DNA from: Pontibacter indicus
GTDB taxonomy: Bacteria > Bacteroidota > Bacteroidia > Cytophagales > Hymenobacteraceae
NCBI RefSeq assembly: GCF_900156345.1
Contig: NZ_FTPP01000003.1
Span: 124,001 to 188,000, forward strand
Reading direction: 5' to 3'
Length of the DNA stretch: 64,000 nucleotides
A program made the position numbers and the translations under genes. Numbering within the stretch: position 1 is the stretch's first letter; each line of letters starts with the position of its first letter. The notes under the pieces were generated by a model that saw nothing but the letters and a program-made list of their open reading frames with translations, was not told the DNA's origin and made no database searches. Of this stretch, positions 17,880-26,976 are shown piece after piece.

Positions 17880-18350
17880 ATGATCCAAACTTATACCTAT
17901 GCCTTATCTCCCAAAACCTATTTCAGGATCATTGCTGAAAACAGACTTCGTCGATTCTGGTGGCTATACCTTTTGATGATTATTTTCAGTTTATCATCAC
18001 TTGATAGGTTTGGAGATGACAACTTTATAACAACTTACATTATTGTATCAGCAGTCTATTTGCCCTGTCTCTTTATCTATTTGTATTTCTGGGCAACATC
18101 ACGGAAAAACCAGAACTTATTTTTACCCCATTCTTTTACAGTTGATGAAAAGATGATGACTTCTACAAGTGCGGGTAACTTTCAAAGCGAAATACCGCTG
18201 CAGCTTATAATAAAAACTGTCGAAAGAAAAAGCTATTGGCTGCTGTATATCGCGAAGTCGCAGTTTATATACATCCCGAAGGCCGTGTTCCCGACTCAGG
18301 AAGATCTAGCGACTTTTAAAAGGCTAATGTCCGGCACAAAAAACAAATAG
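17880..18350 (+). CDS. Membrane protein with YcxB-like C-terminal domain
   Basis: 156 residues. Two membrane helices are visible (about residues 26-44 and 50-72), then a soluble part. The C-terminal segment WLLYIAKSQFIYIPKAVF fits the YcxB-like C-terminal pattern (a strand pair followed by IPK.aF). It is more AT-rich than its neighbours and sits between sbcD and sbcC, 68 bp after one and 24 bp before the other. It has no known role in DNA repair, and the position suggests an inserted gene carried along in the operon. Function unknown. Confidence 0.75.
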   Translation: MIQTYTYALSPKTYFRIIAENRLRRFWWLYLLMIIFSLSSLDRFGDDNFITTYIIVSAVYLPCLFIYLYFWATSRKNQNLFLPHSFTVDEKMMTSTSAGNFQSEIPLQLIIKTVERKSYWLLYIAKSQFIYIPKAVFPTQEDLATFKRLMSGTKNK

Positions 18351-18374
18351 TTATTACTCTCTCTTCTAACCTCC

Positions 18375-21300
18375 ATGAAAATCCTCGCCGTCCGCTTCCT
18401 CAACCTCAACTCGCTCAAGGGTGAGCACGAGATCCGCTTCGACCAGAGTCCGCTGGCTGATGCGGGGTTGTTTGCCATTACTGGTCCGACCGGGGCGGGC
18501 AAGACCACCATTCTGGATGCGATCACGGTGGGGCTATATGGACAGGCGCACCGGCATAACAACGACCGTCCGCTGGAGCTGATGACGCGCCACACGGCTG
18601 AGTGCTTTTCGGAGGTGGAGTTTGAGGCCAACGGCCAGGTATACCGTTCGAAGTGGCACTTGCGCCGCAGCCGAGGCAAAGCAGACGGCAAGATACAGCC
18701 CGTGCACATGGAACTCTACGACCTCGAAAAGGAAGAGCTGTTTGACCTGAAACCAAGCGAAGTGCCTGCCATGGTGGCCGAGATCTGCGGACTCGACTAC
18801 AGTCAGTTTCTGCGCTCGGTGATGCTGTCGCAGGGTGACTTTGCCCGCTTCCTGAAGGCAAGCCCGAGCGAGCGCAGCAGTCTGCTTGAGAAAATAACCG
18901 ACACGGGCATTTACTCCGACATCTCCAAATTTGCGTTTGAGAAGGCCAAGCAGGAGCGCCTGAAATACGAAAGTCTGGAGCAACTGCTTCAGAACACGCA
19001 GCTGTTGCCCGAGGAGCAGCGCCTGGCCTATGAAGCCAGCATACAGGAGCTGACGACCCAGGAAACGGCCCTACAGCAGGACCTGGCCATGCTTCAGGCC
19101 AAGGTGCAGTGGCTGCAGCAGGTGGCGCAGTTGCAAACACGGCAGCAACAGCACCAGCAGGCCCTTGTGGTACAGGAGCAGAAACTGCAGCAGCTCCAAC
19201 CCGATTTCATGAAACTCGCCCAGCACCAGCAGGCCAATCAGTTTGTAGGCGAACTGGCCGAGATCCGGAGCGCCAACTCCAAAGTGGTCGAGGCGCTGGA
19301 GCAGCTGCATACCTTGCAAAAAAGGGTACCCGTACTCGAGACCGAACTGGAAGCCGCCGGAAAAATAGCCCTGGATGCGACCAAAGCATTTCAGCATCAG
19401 GAAGAGGCCGTGCAAAAGCTAGAACCGATCCTCGCCCAGGTCACCCGACTCGACCACCAGCTCAACAGCGTTCGCGCATCTTACACGAGAAACAAAGACG
19501 CCTACAAAGATTTTGAACAGAAACTGCAGCAGGAACAAGCACAACTCCAGACCAGCCAGGCCGAGCTGGAACAACTAACGCTGCAGGCCACAGGTATAAA
19601 AAACTGGCTGGAGCAAAACGGACGGCTACAAGACCTGAAAGAGCATCTGCCTGAGTTCAAGGCAACCTTGCGCGACCTGAACGAAGTAGAGCTGCGCATC
19701 CGTCGCAACCAACAGGAACAGCATGAACTGACGCAACAGCGAGCTCGGGAAGCTGCTGAACTCGCTGCGCTGCAGGAGCAACAGACGAAACAGCAGTCGC
19801 TACACGGACAACTGCAGCAACAGAAAGGCGAAAAGCTGAACGCCCTGCAAGGTATACTTGCTGACAAAAGCATGGAGGAACTGGAGCAGGCAGCACAAGC
19901 ACAGCCTGCGCTGCTGGCCCGCTATGAGCGGCTGCATGAAGTAGCCCAGCAGCATACCGCGCAGCGACAAAAGCTCCTGCAAACCAACAGCCAGCTGGCA
20001 CAGCTAAAACAACAAATTACAGAAACCGATACCGCACTCCAGAACAACCAAAACAGGTATAGCCAAGCCAGCGAGCACCTGCAGGCACTTCAGAAAGTCG
20101 TGCAACTACAACAGCAGATTCAGCAGTACGAGGAGGCCCGCCACACCCTGGCGCAGGACGAGCCCTGTCCGCTGTGCGGCTCCACCCACCACCCGTTTGC
20201 GGAAAACGGCTATACCTTCGACCTGCCCGAAGAGGTGCAGAAACGCGACAACCAGCAGACACTGGTGAAGGAACTGGAGCAAGCTATACAAAAGCTACAG
20301 TTACAACTTAACTCCCTGGAGCAAAAACAGCAATTGGAGCAAAACGCCCAAACTGAGGCAGAGACTGTGTTACAACGGCTCTCCCATACCTTTGAGCAGG
20401 CCGCATCCGGATTGCCACACACGGTAGATATAGAACAGGTAGACCGGCTGGCACAGCTACTGCTTACCCAGCAACAAACTGCCACGGTCCTGCAACAGCA
20501 GCTCGCCCAAGCCCGGGCACTGAGCCGCGACCTGGAAGGCATCAACCAGCAACTGCAGCAGCTGCACGAGGCACAGGTGCAGGCCCAGTCTACCCTCAAC
20601 CAGCTGCAGGCCTCTGACAAAATGCTACAAACTCAGCTGCAGAAGCTGCAGGCTAGCCTGGCCGACGAGCAAGAGCAACAGCAGGCACACACCGAAACGG
20701 CCGAATCCTTTGCCGCTGCGTATGGGCTGCGCCACACACCTGATGAGCGCCTCAGCCTGGTGCAGACCCTGGACCAGCAAGCCATTGCCTATACCCAAAA
20801 ACAGCAGGCGCTGGAAGGAATGCGGGAGGAGTACATCAAATTGCAGCAATCGGTTAAGAACCAGCAGGCCAACCTTGCCCAGAAACTAAAGGAGCAGGAA
20901 GAACGTCAGCAGTCACTGAAAGCCGAGCATGAACAATTGACGCAGCTCAAGACCGAGCGCTATACCTTGTTTGGCGACAAAGACCCTGACAGAGAGCGCA
21001 GAGCAGCCCAGGAGGAGCTGAGCGCGCGAGCTAGGCAAGCCGAAGAGGCACGCCGCAGCCAGTTGCAGAAACAGCAGGAACTGCACGAAGCCCGCTCCCG
21101 CCAGACAGAGTGCCAGCAAAAGCACCAGCAGAACACCTCGGTGCTGGAAGAGCTGCGCCAGGGTTTGCTGCACGTGTTGCAGCAAAAGGGCATCGAAACC
21201 ATCGAAGTGCTGAGCCAGATGCTGCTGCACCGCGACGAGGCTGACCGCCTGGCCAACCTGAAAGCGCAAAGTGAAAAGCACCTGACCGAGCTCCGTAAGA

Positions 21301-22025
21301 GTCTGAGCGACGTGCAGCAGGAACTGGCGCAGCTGCAGCAGCAACAGTTGACCGACGAAGGCATGGCAGCACTACAAGAGCAGCAACAGGAGAAAATAGC
21401 ACTACAGCGGGATTTGATCTCACAGCGGGCACGCCAGCAGCTCTTGTTAGACCAGGATACCAAACAGCGCGAAAAGAACCAGGAACTGGCAGAACAGCTG
21501 AAATCGCAGCAGCAAGTGTGCCACCGCTGGACTCAGCTCGCCGACCTGATCGGGTCGTCGGACGGCTCCAAGTTCAGCCGTTTTGCGCAGGGGCTCACCC
21601 TGGCCCGCCTCGTGGAGCTGGCCAATCGCCACCTGCTCAAGCTCAACGACCGCTACCGCATCCTCAAGTCCCCGGACGAGGACCTGGCCCTGCACATTGT
21701 TGACACGTACCAGGCAGAGACAGTGCGCCCCATGAATACCCTGTCCGGCGGCGAAAGCTTCCTAGTCAGCCTGGCGCTCGCATTGGGCCTTTCGGACCTG
21801 GCCGGCCGCCGTACCCAAATCAACTCCCTCTTCATCGACGAGGGCTTTGGCACCCTGGATGCTGACACACTGGAGGCCGCCATCTCGACGCTGGACAACC
21901 TGCATGCAGCCGGCAAAACCATTGGTATCATCTCGCATGTGGAGGCACTGAAAGAGCGGATCAGCACTCAGATCGTGGTAACCAAAAAACCGGGCGGGGT
22001 AAGCTCCATCCGGGTCGTGGCCTGA
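18375..22025 (+). CDS. sbcC: Exonuclease SbcC (Rad50 homologue)
   Basis: SMC-like ATPase subunit of SbcCD, 1216 residues. Seen: Walker A GPTGAGKT at residues 37-44, long Gln/Glu/Leu-rich coiled coils (about 180-590 and 630-1060), a zinc hook C598-P-L-C601, the ABC signature LSGGES from residue 1123, and Walker B LFIDEGFGTLD (D1155, E1156). The coiled coil is extremely rich in glutamine. Length is close to well-known homologues (about 1050) but longer through the coils. It ends at a strong terminator. Forms a DNA-end processing unit with sbcD. Confidence 0.96.
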   Translation: MKILAVRFLNLNSLKGEHEIRFDQSPLADAGLFAITGPTGAGKTTILDAITVGLYGQAHRHNNDRPLELMTRHTAECFSEVEFEANGQVYRSKWHLRRSRGKADGKIQPVHMELYDLEKEELFDLKPSEVPAMVAEICGLDYSQFLRSVMLSQGDFARFLKASPSERSSLLEKITDTGIYSDISKFAFEKAKQERLKYESLEQLLQNTQLLPEEQRLAYEASIQELTTQETALQQDLAMLQAKVQWLQQVAQLQTRQQQHQQALVVQEQKLQQLQPDFMKLAQHQQANQFVGELAEIRSANSKVVEALEQLHTLQKRVPVLETELEAAGKIALDATKAFQHQEEAVQKLEPILAQVTRLDHQLNSVRASYTRNKDAYKDFEQKLQQEQAQLQTSQAELEQLTLQATGIKNWLEQNGRLQDLKEHLPEFKATLRDLNEVELRIRRNQQEQHELTQQRAREAAELAALQEQQTKQQSLHGQLQQQKGEKLNALQGILADKSMEELEQAAQAQPALLARYERLHEVAQQHTAQRQKLLQTNSQLAQLKQQITETDTALQNNQNRYSQASEHLQALQKVVQLQQQIQQYEEARHTLAQDEPCPLCGSTHHPFAENGYTFDLPEEVQKRDNQQTLVKELEQAIQKLQLQLNSLEQKQQLEQNAQTEAETVLQRLSHTFEQAASGLPHTVDIEQVDRLAQLLLTQQQTATVLQQQLAQARALSRDLEGINQQLQQLHEAQVQAQSTLNQLQASDKMLQTQLQKLQASLADEQEQQQAHTETAESFAAAYGLRHTPDERLSLVQTLDQQAIAYTQKQQALEGMREEYIKLQQSVKNQQANLAQKLKEQEERQQSLKAEHEQLTQLKTERYTLFGDKDPDRERRAAQEELSARARQAEEARRSQLQKQQELHEARSRQTECQQKHQQNTSVLEELRQGLLHVLQQKGIETIEVLSQMLLHRDEADRLANLKAQSEKHLTELRKSLSDVQQELAQLQQQQLTDEGMAALQEQQQEKIALQRDLISQRARQQLLLDQDTKQREKNQELAEQLKSQQQVCHRWTQLADLIGSSDGSKFSRFAQGLTLARLVELANRHLLKLNDRYRILKSPDEDLALHIVDTYQAETVRPMNTLSGGESFLVSLALALGLSDLAGRRTQINSLFIDEGFGTLDADTLEAAISTLDNLHAAGKTIGIISHVEALKERISTQIVVTKKPGGVSSIRVVA

Positions 22026-22057
22026 GATTGCCCTCTTCACTCCCTTTCATAACATAG

Positions 22058-22095
22058 GACTACAATTGCTCTATCTAGGCAATTGTAGTCTTTCT
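22058..22095 (+). terminator. Intrinsic terminator after sbcC
   Basis: GACTACAATTGC and GCAATTGTAGTC form a perfect 12-bp stem with a 9-nt loop, followed by TTTCT, 32 bp past the sbcC stop. Confidence 0.85.
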
Positions 22096-22250
22096 ATGCG
22101 GGATTAAAGCAATTCATTTACATTAAAAATTGCACTTTTCACACAGGCCTTTATATACCCGAATTCGGATTAGCATTATTTAACATTAAATTCTTATATT
22201 GCTCGCTACTAATGAACACATTACGGTAATCCAACCATAGAGAGGTACTT

Positions 22251-24290
22251 ATGCTTCTACTATTCCTGACTCGTTTTTTTTTACTTATAACGCTTTCGCA
22301 GCCCCAGCAGAAGATCCTGATACAGGAACTGAAAACTGAATTGGAGCAGACGGAGGATACAGCCCGTAAGGTGGAGTTATACTGCGAGCTAAGCAAGGCG
22401 CACAAAAGCATCAATCCGAAAACCACCATTGCATACGGCAACAAGGCAGTTGATCTGGCCCAAAAGGCAGGCGACGACAAACTGCTGGCCCAGGCTTACA
22501 ACGAAACCGGTTCCGGGCACTACCTGCTCGGCGACATCGACAAGGCTGTTCAGTTCTATTACAAGGCACTCCGGATCCGCGAGAAACTGGGCGACCCCTC
22601 GGACCTGAGCGCCAGCTACAACAACATCGGCAATGTGTACGCCGACCAGAAAAATCACAAGGAGGCCCTTCCGCTTTACAAAAAGTCGCTCTCGCTGGCC
22701 ACCACAGCACAAGACACCTTGCGTATGAGCAGCGCCCTGAGCAATATTGGTGGCGTATACCTGGACCAGGGCAAATACGACCTGGCTCTGGTTTATTACC
22801 GGGAGGCGCTCCCGATCCAGGAGAAACTGAATGACAAACAAGGCATCCTGATCTCGCTCATTAACATCGGGGACGCCTTTAACGGCAAAAACGATTATCA
22901 AACAGCGCTTTCCTATTTCAACAGAGCCCATCAGATTGCCAATGACCTGGGCAGTCAGCATGACGAGGTATACGTGCTGCGCGGCAAGGCCGAGTCGTAC
23001 CTGAAAGCCGGCAAATTTGAGAAAGCGCTCGACAACGCTCTGGCCAGCCTGGAACTGGCCAAGTCCTATGAGGGCAAGTATGTCATCCGGGAGAATGCCG
23101 CCATCCTGGACCGGATCTATGCCGCAATGGGCAACTATGAAATGGCCCACTACTACCTCACGCTCCACAACACTTACAACGACAGCCTGCAGAACGAGCG
23201 GGCCGCCGACCGCATTGCACAGGAGCGCGTGAAGTACGAAACAGCCCAGAAAGACAAGGAGAACCTGCTGCTTCGCGCCGAGCAGGAGCTAAACCTGCGC
23301 AAACTGGAGCAGCGGAGCATTGTGCAGTATTTCACCGTTGCGCTCCTGTTGTTGGTATGTGCCGTGGCCTATGTTTTCTTCAGAGGAAGACAGCACCAAA
23401 GCCGCATCAACAAGCTGCTCACCCAGAAGAATGAGCTGATCATGCACAAGAACCAGGCCCTGAACCAGCACCAGAAAGCCCTGACTGAACAGGCGCAGCA
23501 GCTCAACATACAGAAAGAAAAACTGACGCAACTTAACACCATCAAAGACAAGCTCTTCTCTGTGATCGCACACGACCTGCGCGGTCCGCTGGTGGCGCTC
23601 AAAGGACTACTGCATGTGATGGCCATGGGCAAAGTGCCGGCCGACAAGCAGGAAGGACTTTTCAACAGCTTGGTGAAAGGGCAGCAGAACGTGCTCTGGA
23701 TGCTCGACAACTTGTTCGACTGGGCCAGGGCGCAAATGGAGGGCTTTGAGGCCGACCCGAAACCACTACCACTGCGGGAGCTGGTGGACGAAAACATCCG
23801 CCTGCTTCAGCCGGTGGCCAGCAGCAAAGAAGTGGTGCTGGATAACCGGATAGACCCTAGCCTGACAGGCTGTGCCGACAAGGAAATGATTCGTCTGGTG
23901 CTGCGCAACCTGATCTCGAATGGTATTAAGTTCTGCAAGGCAGGCGACACCGTGACACTTTCGGCCAGGCTGCAGGGCGACCACGTGCTGGTATTGGTGA
24001 AAGACACAGGTATAGGCATGACGCAGGAAGTACAGCAAAAGCTGTTTGGTGGTGGCAGCTTCTCCAGCCGCGGTACCGCCAACGAAAAAGGCAGCGGCCT
24101 GGGCCTGGCACTCTGCAAAGACTTCGTGGAGCACAACGGCGGTGCGATTTGGGTCGAGAGCGCCCCAGGTATGGGCAGCACATTCATGTTCACACTCCCC
24201 TGCTCTGTTAAGAACGAAGAAAAAGAAGACGACACCCCTCCGACGCCGGAGAAGGAAGAAAAGGCTGCCGAACAATTACAATTAGCTTAG
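22251..24290 (+). CDS. Sensor histidine kinase with periplasmic TPR repeats
   Basis: 679 residues. N-terminal hydrophobic leader (LLLFLTRFFLLITLS), then about six tetratricopeptide repeats (residues 30-300) with the typical pattern ALSNIGGVYLDQGKYDLALVY, a membrane helix (about 355-376), a coiled coil, and the kinase core. Phospho-acceptor His441 lies in VIAHDLRGPLVALKG; the ATPase part shows NLISNGIKFC, DTGIGM and GSGLGLAL. The tail after residue 655 is acidic and low-complexity. No response regulator gene is adjacent, so it is an orphan here. TPR domains outside the membrane presumably sense a protein or peptide partner (inference). Confidence 0.93.
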   Translation: MLLLFLTRFFLLITLSQPQQKILIQELKTELEQTEDTARKVELYCELSKAHKSINPKTTIAYGNKAVDLAQKAGDDKLLAQAYNETGSGHYLLGDIDKAVQFYYKALRIREKLGDPSDLSASYNNIGNVYADQKNHKEALPLYKKSLSLATTAQDTLRMSSALSNIGGVYLDQGKYDLALVYYREALPIQEKLNDKQGILISLINIGDAFNGKNDYQTALSYFNRAHQIANDLGSQHDEVYVLRGKAESYLKAGKFEKALDNALASLELAKSYEGKYVIRENAAILDRIYAAMGNYEMAHYYLTLHNTYNDSLQNERAADRIAQERVKYETAQKDKENLLLRAEQELNLRKLEQRSIVQYFTVALLLLVCAVAYVFFRGRQHQSRINKLLTQKNELIMHKNQALNQHQKALTEQAQQLNIQKEKLTQLNTIKDKLFSVIAHDLRGPLVALKGLLHVMAMGKVPADKQEGLFNSLVKGQQNVLWMLDNLFDWARAQMEGFEADPKPLPLRELVDENIRLLQPVASSKEVVLDNRIDPSLTGCADKEMIRLVLRNLISNGIKFCKAGDTVTLSARLQGDHVLVLVKDTGIGMTQEVQQKLFGGGSFSSRGTANEKGSGLGLALCKDFVEHNGGAIWVESAPGMGSTFMFTLPCSVKNEEKEDDTPPTPEKEEKAAEQLQLA

Positions 24291-24310
24291 TATCTCCTCG
24301 ATCAGTATTT

Positions 24311-24347
24311 AAAGAGGGCTGCTTCTGAAAAGAGGCAGCCCTCTTTA
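24311..24347 (+). terminator. Intrinsic terminator after the TPR kinase
   Basis: AAAGAGGGCTGC ... GCAGCCCTCTTT, a perfect 12-bp stem with a 12-nt loop; the right arm ends in TTT and the left begins with AAA, so it may work in both directions. Confidence 0.85.
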
Positions 24348-24378
24348 ATGCGGCGCGCAAGAAAAACAAATACTTCTG

Positions 24379-24410
24379 TTTGTGGTAAAAGGAGAATAGC
24401 AGCACCTTTG
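24379..24410 (+). promoter_or_regulatory. Candidate promoter of the nuclease lipoprotein gene
   Basis: TTTG (24379-24382), 20-bp spacer, then CACCTTTG (24403-24410), one base off TAnnTTTG. The ATG is only 4 bp further, so the transcript would be leaderless or nearly so. Confidence 0.4.
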
Positions 24411-24414
24411 CCCC

Positions 24415-25248
24415 ATGAATAAGTCCATCTTATACCTACTCGTTTTCACCAGCCTGCTGGCCACTCCTGCCTGCAAGCAAGACAATGAAAAAGCACGGGA
24501 GGAATTCCGTCGGCGTCGCGGTGCTGTAGAGCAAACCACCACCCAGCCAACTGCCCCTGCAGAAGACCCTGCGAGGCCAGACGTAGTACCGGAAGATAAC
24601 ACAACAGCCATACCTGAAACGGAAGCCCCGACCGTGCCCGGCGACCGGGTAGTGGGTGTAAAGGACGGCGACACCTTTGAGCTGCTACGCAATGGGCAAA
24701 CGATCACGGTGCGCCTGCTGGGTATCGACACACCCGAGAAGAACCAGGCGTATGGCCAGCGGGCCAAGCAGTTTGCCTCCGATCTGGCCTTTGGAAAAAA
24801 CGTGCGCCTGATCGAGCACAACAAAGACCGCTACGGGCGCACCGTGGGCACGATCATACTGCCCGACGGCCGCAACCTGAACGAGGAACTGGTGCGCGAA
24901 GGCTTTGCCTGGCACTACACCGCCTACTCCAAAGACAAAACTCTGGCTAACCTCGAAGCGGATGCACGCCGCTTTAAACGGGGGCTCTGGCAGGATCCGA
25001 ACCCAATCGCCCCCTGGGATTTCCGCAAGCAAAAACCTGCTCCCGTTGACAACAGCAAGGCTCCTATACCTGCCGGCGCCACCAAACGCCAGGTATACCT
25101 TTGCGACAGCTCCGGCTCGGGCGTGTACCATTACAATACCAACTGCTCCGTTTTGAAGCGATGCAAAGAGCAGGTAGTTACCGTTACAGAAGCTGCAGCG
25201 ATACGGGAACACAACAGGCGTGCCGACAAAACTTGCAGCCCTAAATAA
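24415..25248 (+). CDS. Thermonuclease-family lipoprotein with C-terminal Cys/His module
   Basis: 277 residues. Lipoprotein signal (ILYLLVFTSLLATPAC), a Pro/Glu/Thr-rich linker to about residue 78, then a staphylococcal-nuclease domain (about 80-195) with KDGDTFELL, the RLLGIDTPE catalytic Asp/Arg segment and the KDRYGRTVGTI segment containing the second catalytic Arg, followed by EGFAWHY. It should degrade nucleic acid outside the inner membrane. The last 50 residues form a separate module (VYLCDSSGSGVYHYNTNC, then LKRC and a final Cys) that recurs in the next gene, which is unusual. The two genes are 45 bp apart and likely co-transcribed. Confidence 0.9.
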   Translation: MNKSILYLLVFTSLLATPACKQDNEKAREEFRRRRGAVEQTTTQPTAPAEDPARPDVVPEDNTTAIPETEAPTVPGDRVVGVKDGDTFELLRNGQTITVRLLGIDTPEKNQAYGQRAKQFASDLAFGKNVRLIEHNKDRYGRTVGTIILPDGRNLNEELVREGFAWHYTAYSKDKTLANLEADARRFKRGLWQDPNPIAPWDFRKQKPAPVDNSKAPIPAGATKRQVYLCDSSGSGVYHYNTNCSVLKRCKEQVVTVTEAAAIREHNRRADKTCSPK

Positions 25249-25293
25249 TTCCGCTTACTTTAGTTATAGCATTCTATCCAACCCAACACCGAT

Positions 25294-25668
25294 ATGTTTA
25301 AAAAGACCCTGGCAGGTATGTTTGGCCTGCTCCTTTCGCTGGCTTCCTGCCAGTCACCCGACAACGCACAAACAGAACAGCCTGCCGCTCAAGAAATAAC
25401 CGCAGCAGCCGACACAACGAAGCGTGAGCCCCGCCCAAAGCCTGATTACTATAATTTTAGAGGGGTGGAGCGAAAGCGGGTGTACATTTGCATGGACGCT
25501 ACAGAAGACACATTCCATCAAAAACACGACTGTCCTGAACTCATCACCTGCAAAGGTCAGTTCCGCAATCTGATTCTGGCCCGCGCTATCGAAGACTTTG
25601 ACCGCTACAACTGCGAGACCTGCAGTGCCAACCTGGCCTACATTTTTGATGAAACATACGTACCGTAG
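25294..25668 (+). CDS. Small lipoprotein with Cys/His module shared with upstream nuclease
   Basis: 124 residues: lipoprotein signal (LLLSLASC), a low-complexity linker with KREPRPKP, then the module VYICMDATEDTFHQKHDC, LITCK, a helix and a final CETC. The Cys and His spacing matches the C-terminal module of the upstream nuclease: VY(L/I)C, about 8-9 residues, (Y/F)H, 4 residues, C, 5 residues, C, then Cys near the end. The fold could be a small zinc- or disulfide-stabilised domain. No known function. Co-expression with the nuclease is likely. Confidence 0.75.
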   Translation: MFKKTLAGMFGLLLSLASCQSPDNAQTEQPAAQEITAAADTTKREPRPKPDYYNFRGVERKRVYICMDATEDTFHQKHDCPELITCKGQFRNLILARAIEDFDRYNCETCSANLAYIFDETYVP

Positions 25669-25776
25669 TAGCGTCAGGCTTTAGAGTATGGTAATGCGTG
25701 GCCACTTTTCCAGATTATGCTGCACACCTTGTAGCACTAGTCTTTTTAAAATGGCGCTGCAGTAACTTACAGGTAT

Positions 25777-25828
25777 ACAAAAACAAAAGCGGCTGCTCCG
25801 GAAACAGAGCAGCCGCTTTTGTTTTTGT
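25777..25828. terminator. Bidirectional terminator between convergent genes
   Basis: A perfect 22-bp inverted repeat, centred on GCGGCTGCTC and GAGCAGCCGC with A-rich and T-rich flanks on either side, separated by 8 nt. It stands between the small lipoprotein gene (+) and the universal stress protein gene (-) and can serve both. Confidence 0.92.
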
Positions 25829-25843
25829 ATTGCTATCTGGTAC

Positions 25844-26689
25844 TTACTTCTTTCCCTTAATCACAAGCAATGGCACTACGGCCTGGTAAGTCATTTTTTC
25901 GGCCAGGCTCTGCGAAAAGAGCTCACGCAGGAAGCCTTTTTCACGCCGCAGGATCGCGACCATATCCGCGCCCGATGCGTCGTAATACTCCTTGATTCCG
26001 TCGGTGCGGCGTTTGCTTTCTACCTCCTCAAAACGAATGGGCGCACCCGGGAAAGCCTGCTCCATCTCCTGCAGGAAACGATCTTTCTTATCGCTTGTGC
26101 GACCCGCCTTGTTCACGTGCACCACATCCACACTGGCCCCGAACATGGCCGCAAAGTCCAGCACTTCGCGAAGGGTGGCTATGTCCTCGGCCGCGTAGTC
26201 CGATGCATAAATAATTTTGTTGATGCGCGGCTGCGCGGCGGTGGAAGGCACCGAAAGTACCGGACACTTCACTTGCTCCATCACGGCCTCGGCATTACTT
26301 CCGATCAGCATTTCTTCGAGGGCATTGCCGCCGCCCGTAGTTCCCATCACGATCAGGTCATAGCCAGCAGTTTTGGTCAGATGCTCGGCCAGATCGGTCA
26401 GCAGGGCCTCCCTCACAATGTAGTCGCAGGTGAACCCACCATCGCGGTTGGCACCATGGCGCTCCTCCATTTCACGGCAGAGGGTTACCAGCCTTTTCTC
26501 GGCATCCTGCATCTGCTCGCCCAATAGTTCGCTGGCGACCAGGGCCGTTTCAGAGGTATCGACAATAGGCAGGTGCACCACGTGCAGCAGCGTGAGGTGA
26601 CCTCCGGACTGACGGGCGATCATCACGGCGTATTCTAGCGCGTTATTGGCTGTTTTAGAAAAGTCGGTCGGGCAAAGGATTTTTTTCAT
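25844..26689 (-). CDS. Universal stress protein, two tandem UspA domains
   Basis: 281 residues made of two UspA-type Rossmann domains (about 1-148 and 153-281). Seen: domain 1 begins MKKILCPTDFSKTANNALEYA and ends with the ATP-loop pattern GTTGGGNALEEMLIGSNAEAV followed by CPVLSVP; domain 2 begins NKIIYASDYAAED and ends PLLVI with a less complete G-2x-G-9x-G loop, so probably only domain 1 binds nucleotide. Cytoplasmic; the family helps survival under stress by unclear means. Single-gene unit ending at the shared terminator. Confidence 0.92.
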   Translation of the reverse strand: MKKILCPTDFSKTANNALEYAVMIARQSGGHLTLLHVVHLPIVDTSETALVASELLGEQMQDAEKRLVTLCREMEERHGANRDGGFTCDYIVREALLTDLAEHLTKTAGYDLIVMGTTGGGNALEEMLIGSNAEAVMEQVKCPVLSVPSTAAQPRINKIIYASDYAAEDIATLREVLDFAAMFGASVDVVHVNKAGRTSDKKDRFLQEMEQAFPGAPIRFEEVESKRRTDGIKEYYDASGADMVAILRREKGFLRELFSQSLAEKMTYQAVVPLLVIKGKK

Positions 26690-26976
26690 GTTGTCTGGTG
26701 GTTGGGTAGGCGTCTATATCAGGTATTTACTATGTATACGTATCGAAGCAAAAATGCGCTTTAATCTTGCCAATTAAAATGACTTGCATCACCTCAGGTA
26801 ATTTCTGTGCGCCTAATTATACCTGCCCCAAAGGCACTTTGTTCAACCATGCTGTCATAAAGCACCTGCACTACCTGAGAGATAATCGGTTATCCAACTG
26901 CCCAATCCGTAGTTCCCCTGCTGCCTGAGGGTACTATCCTGAAATAGCTGTTGTCCCGTAAATACCGCGGGCCAGA

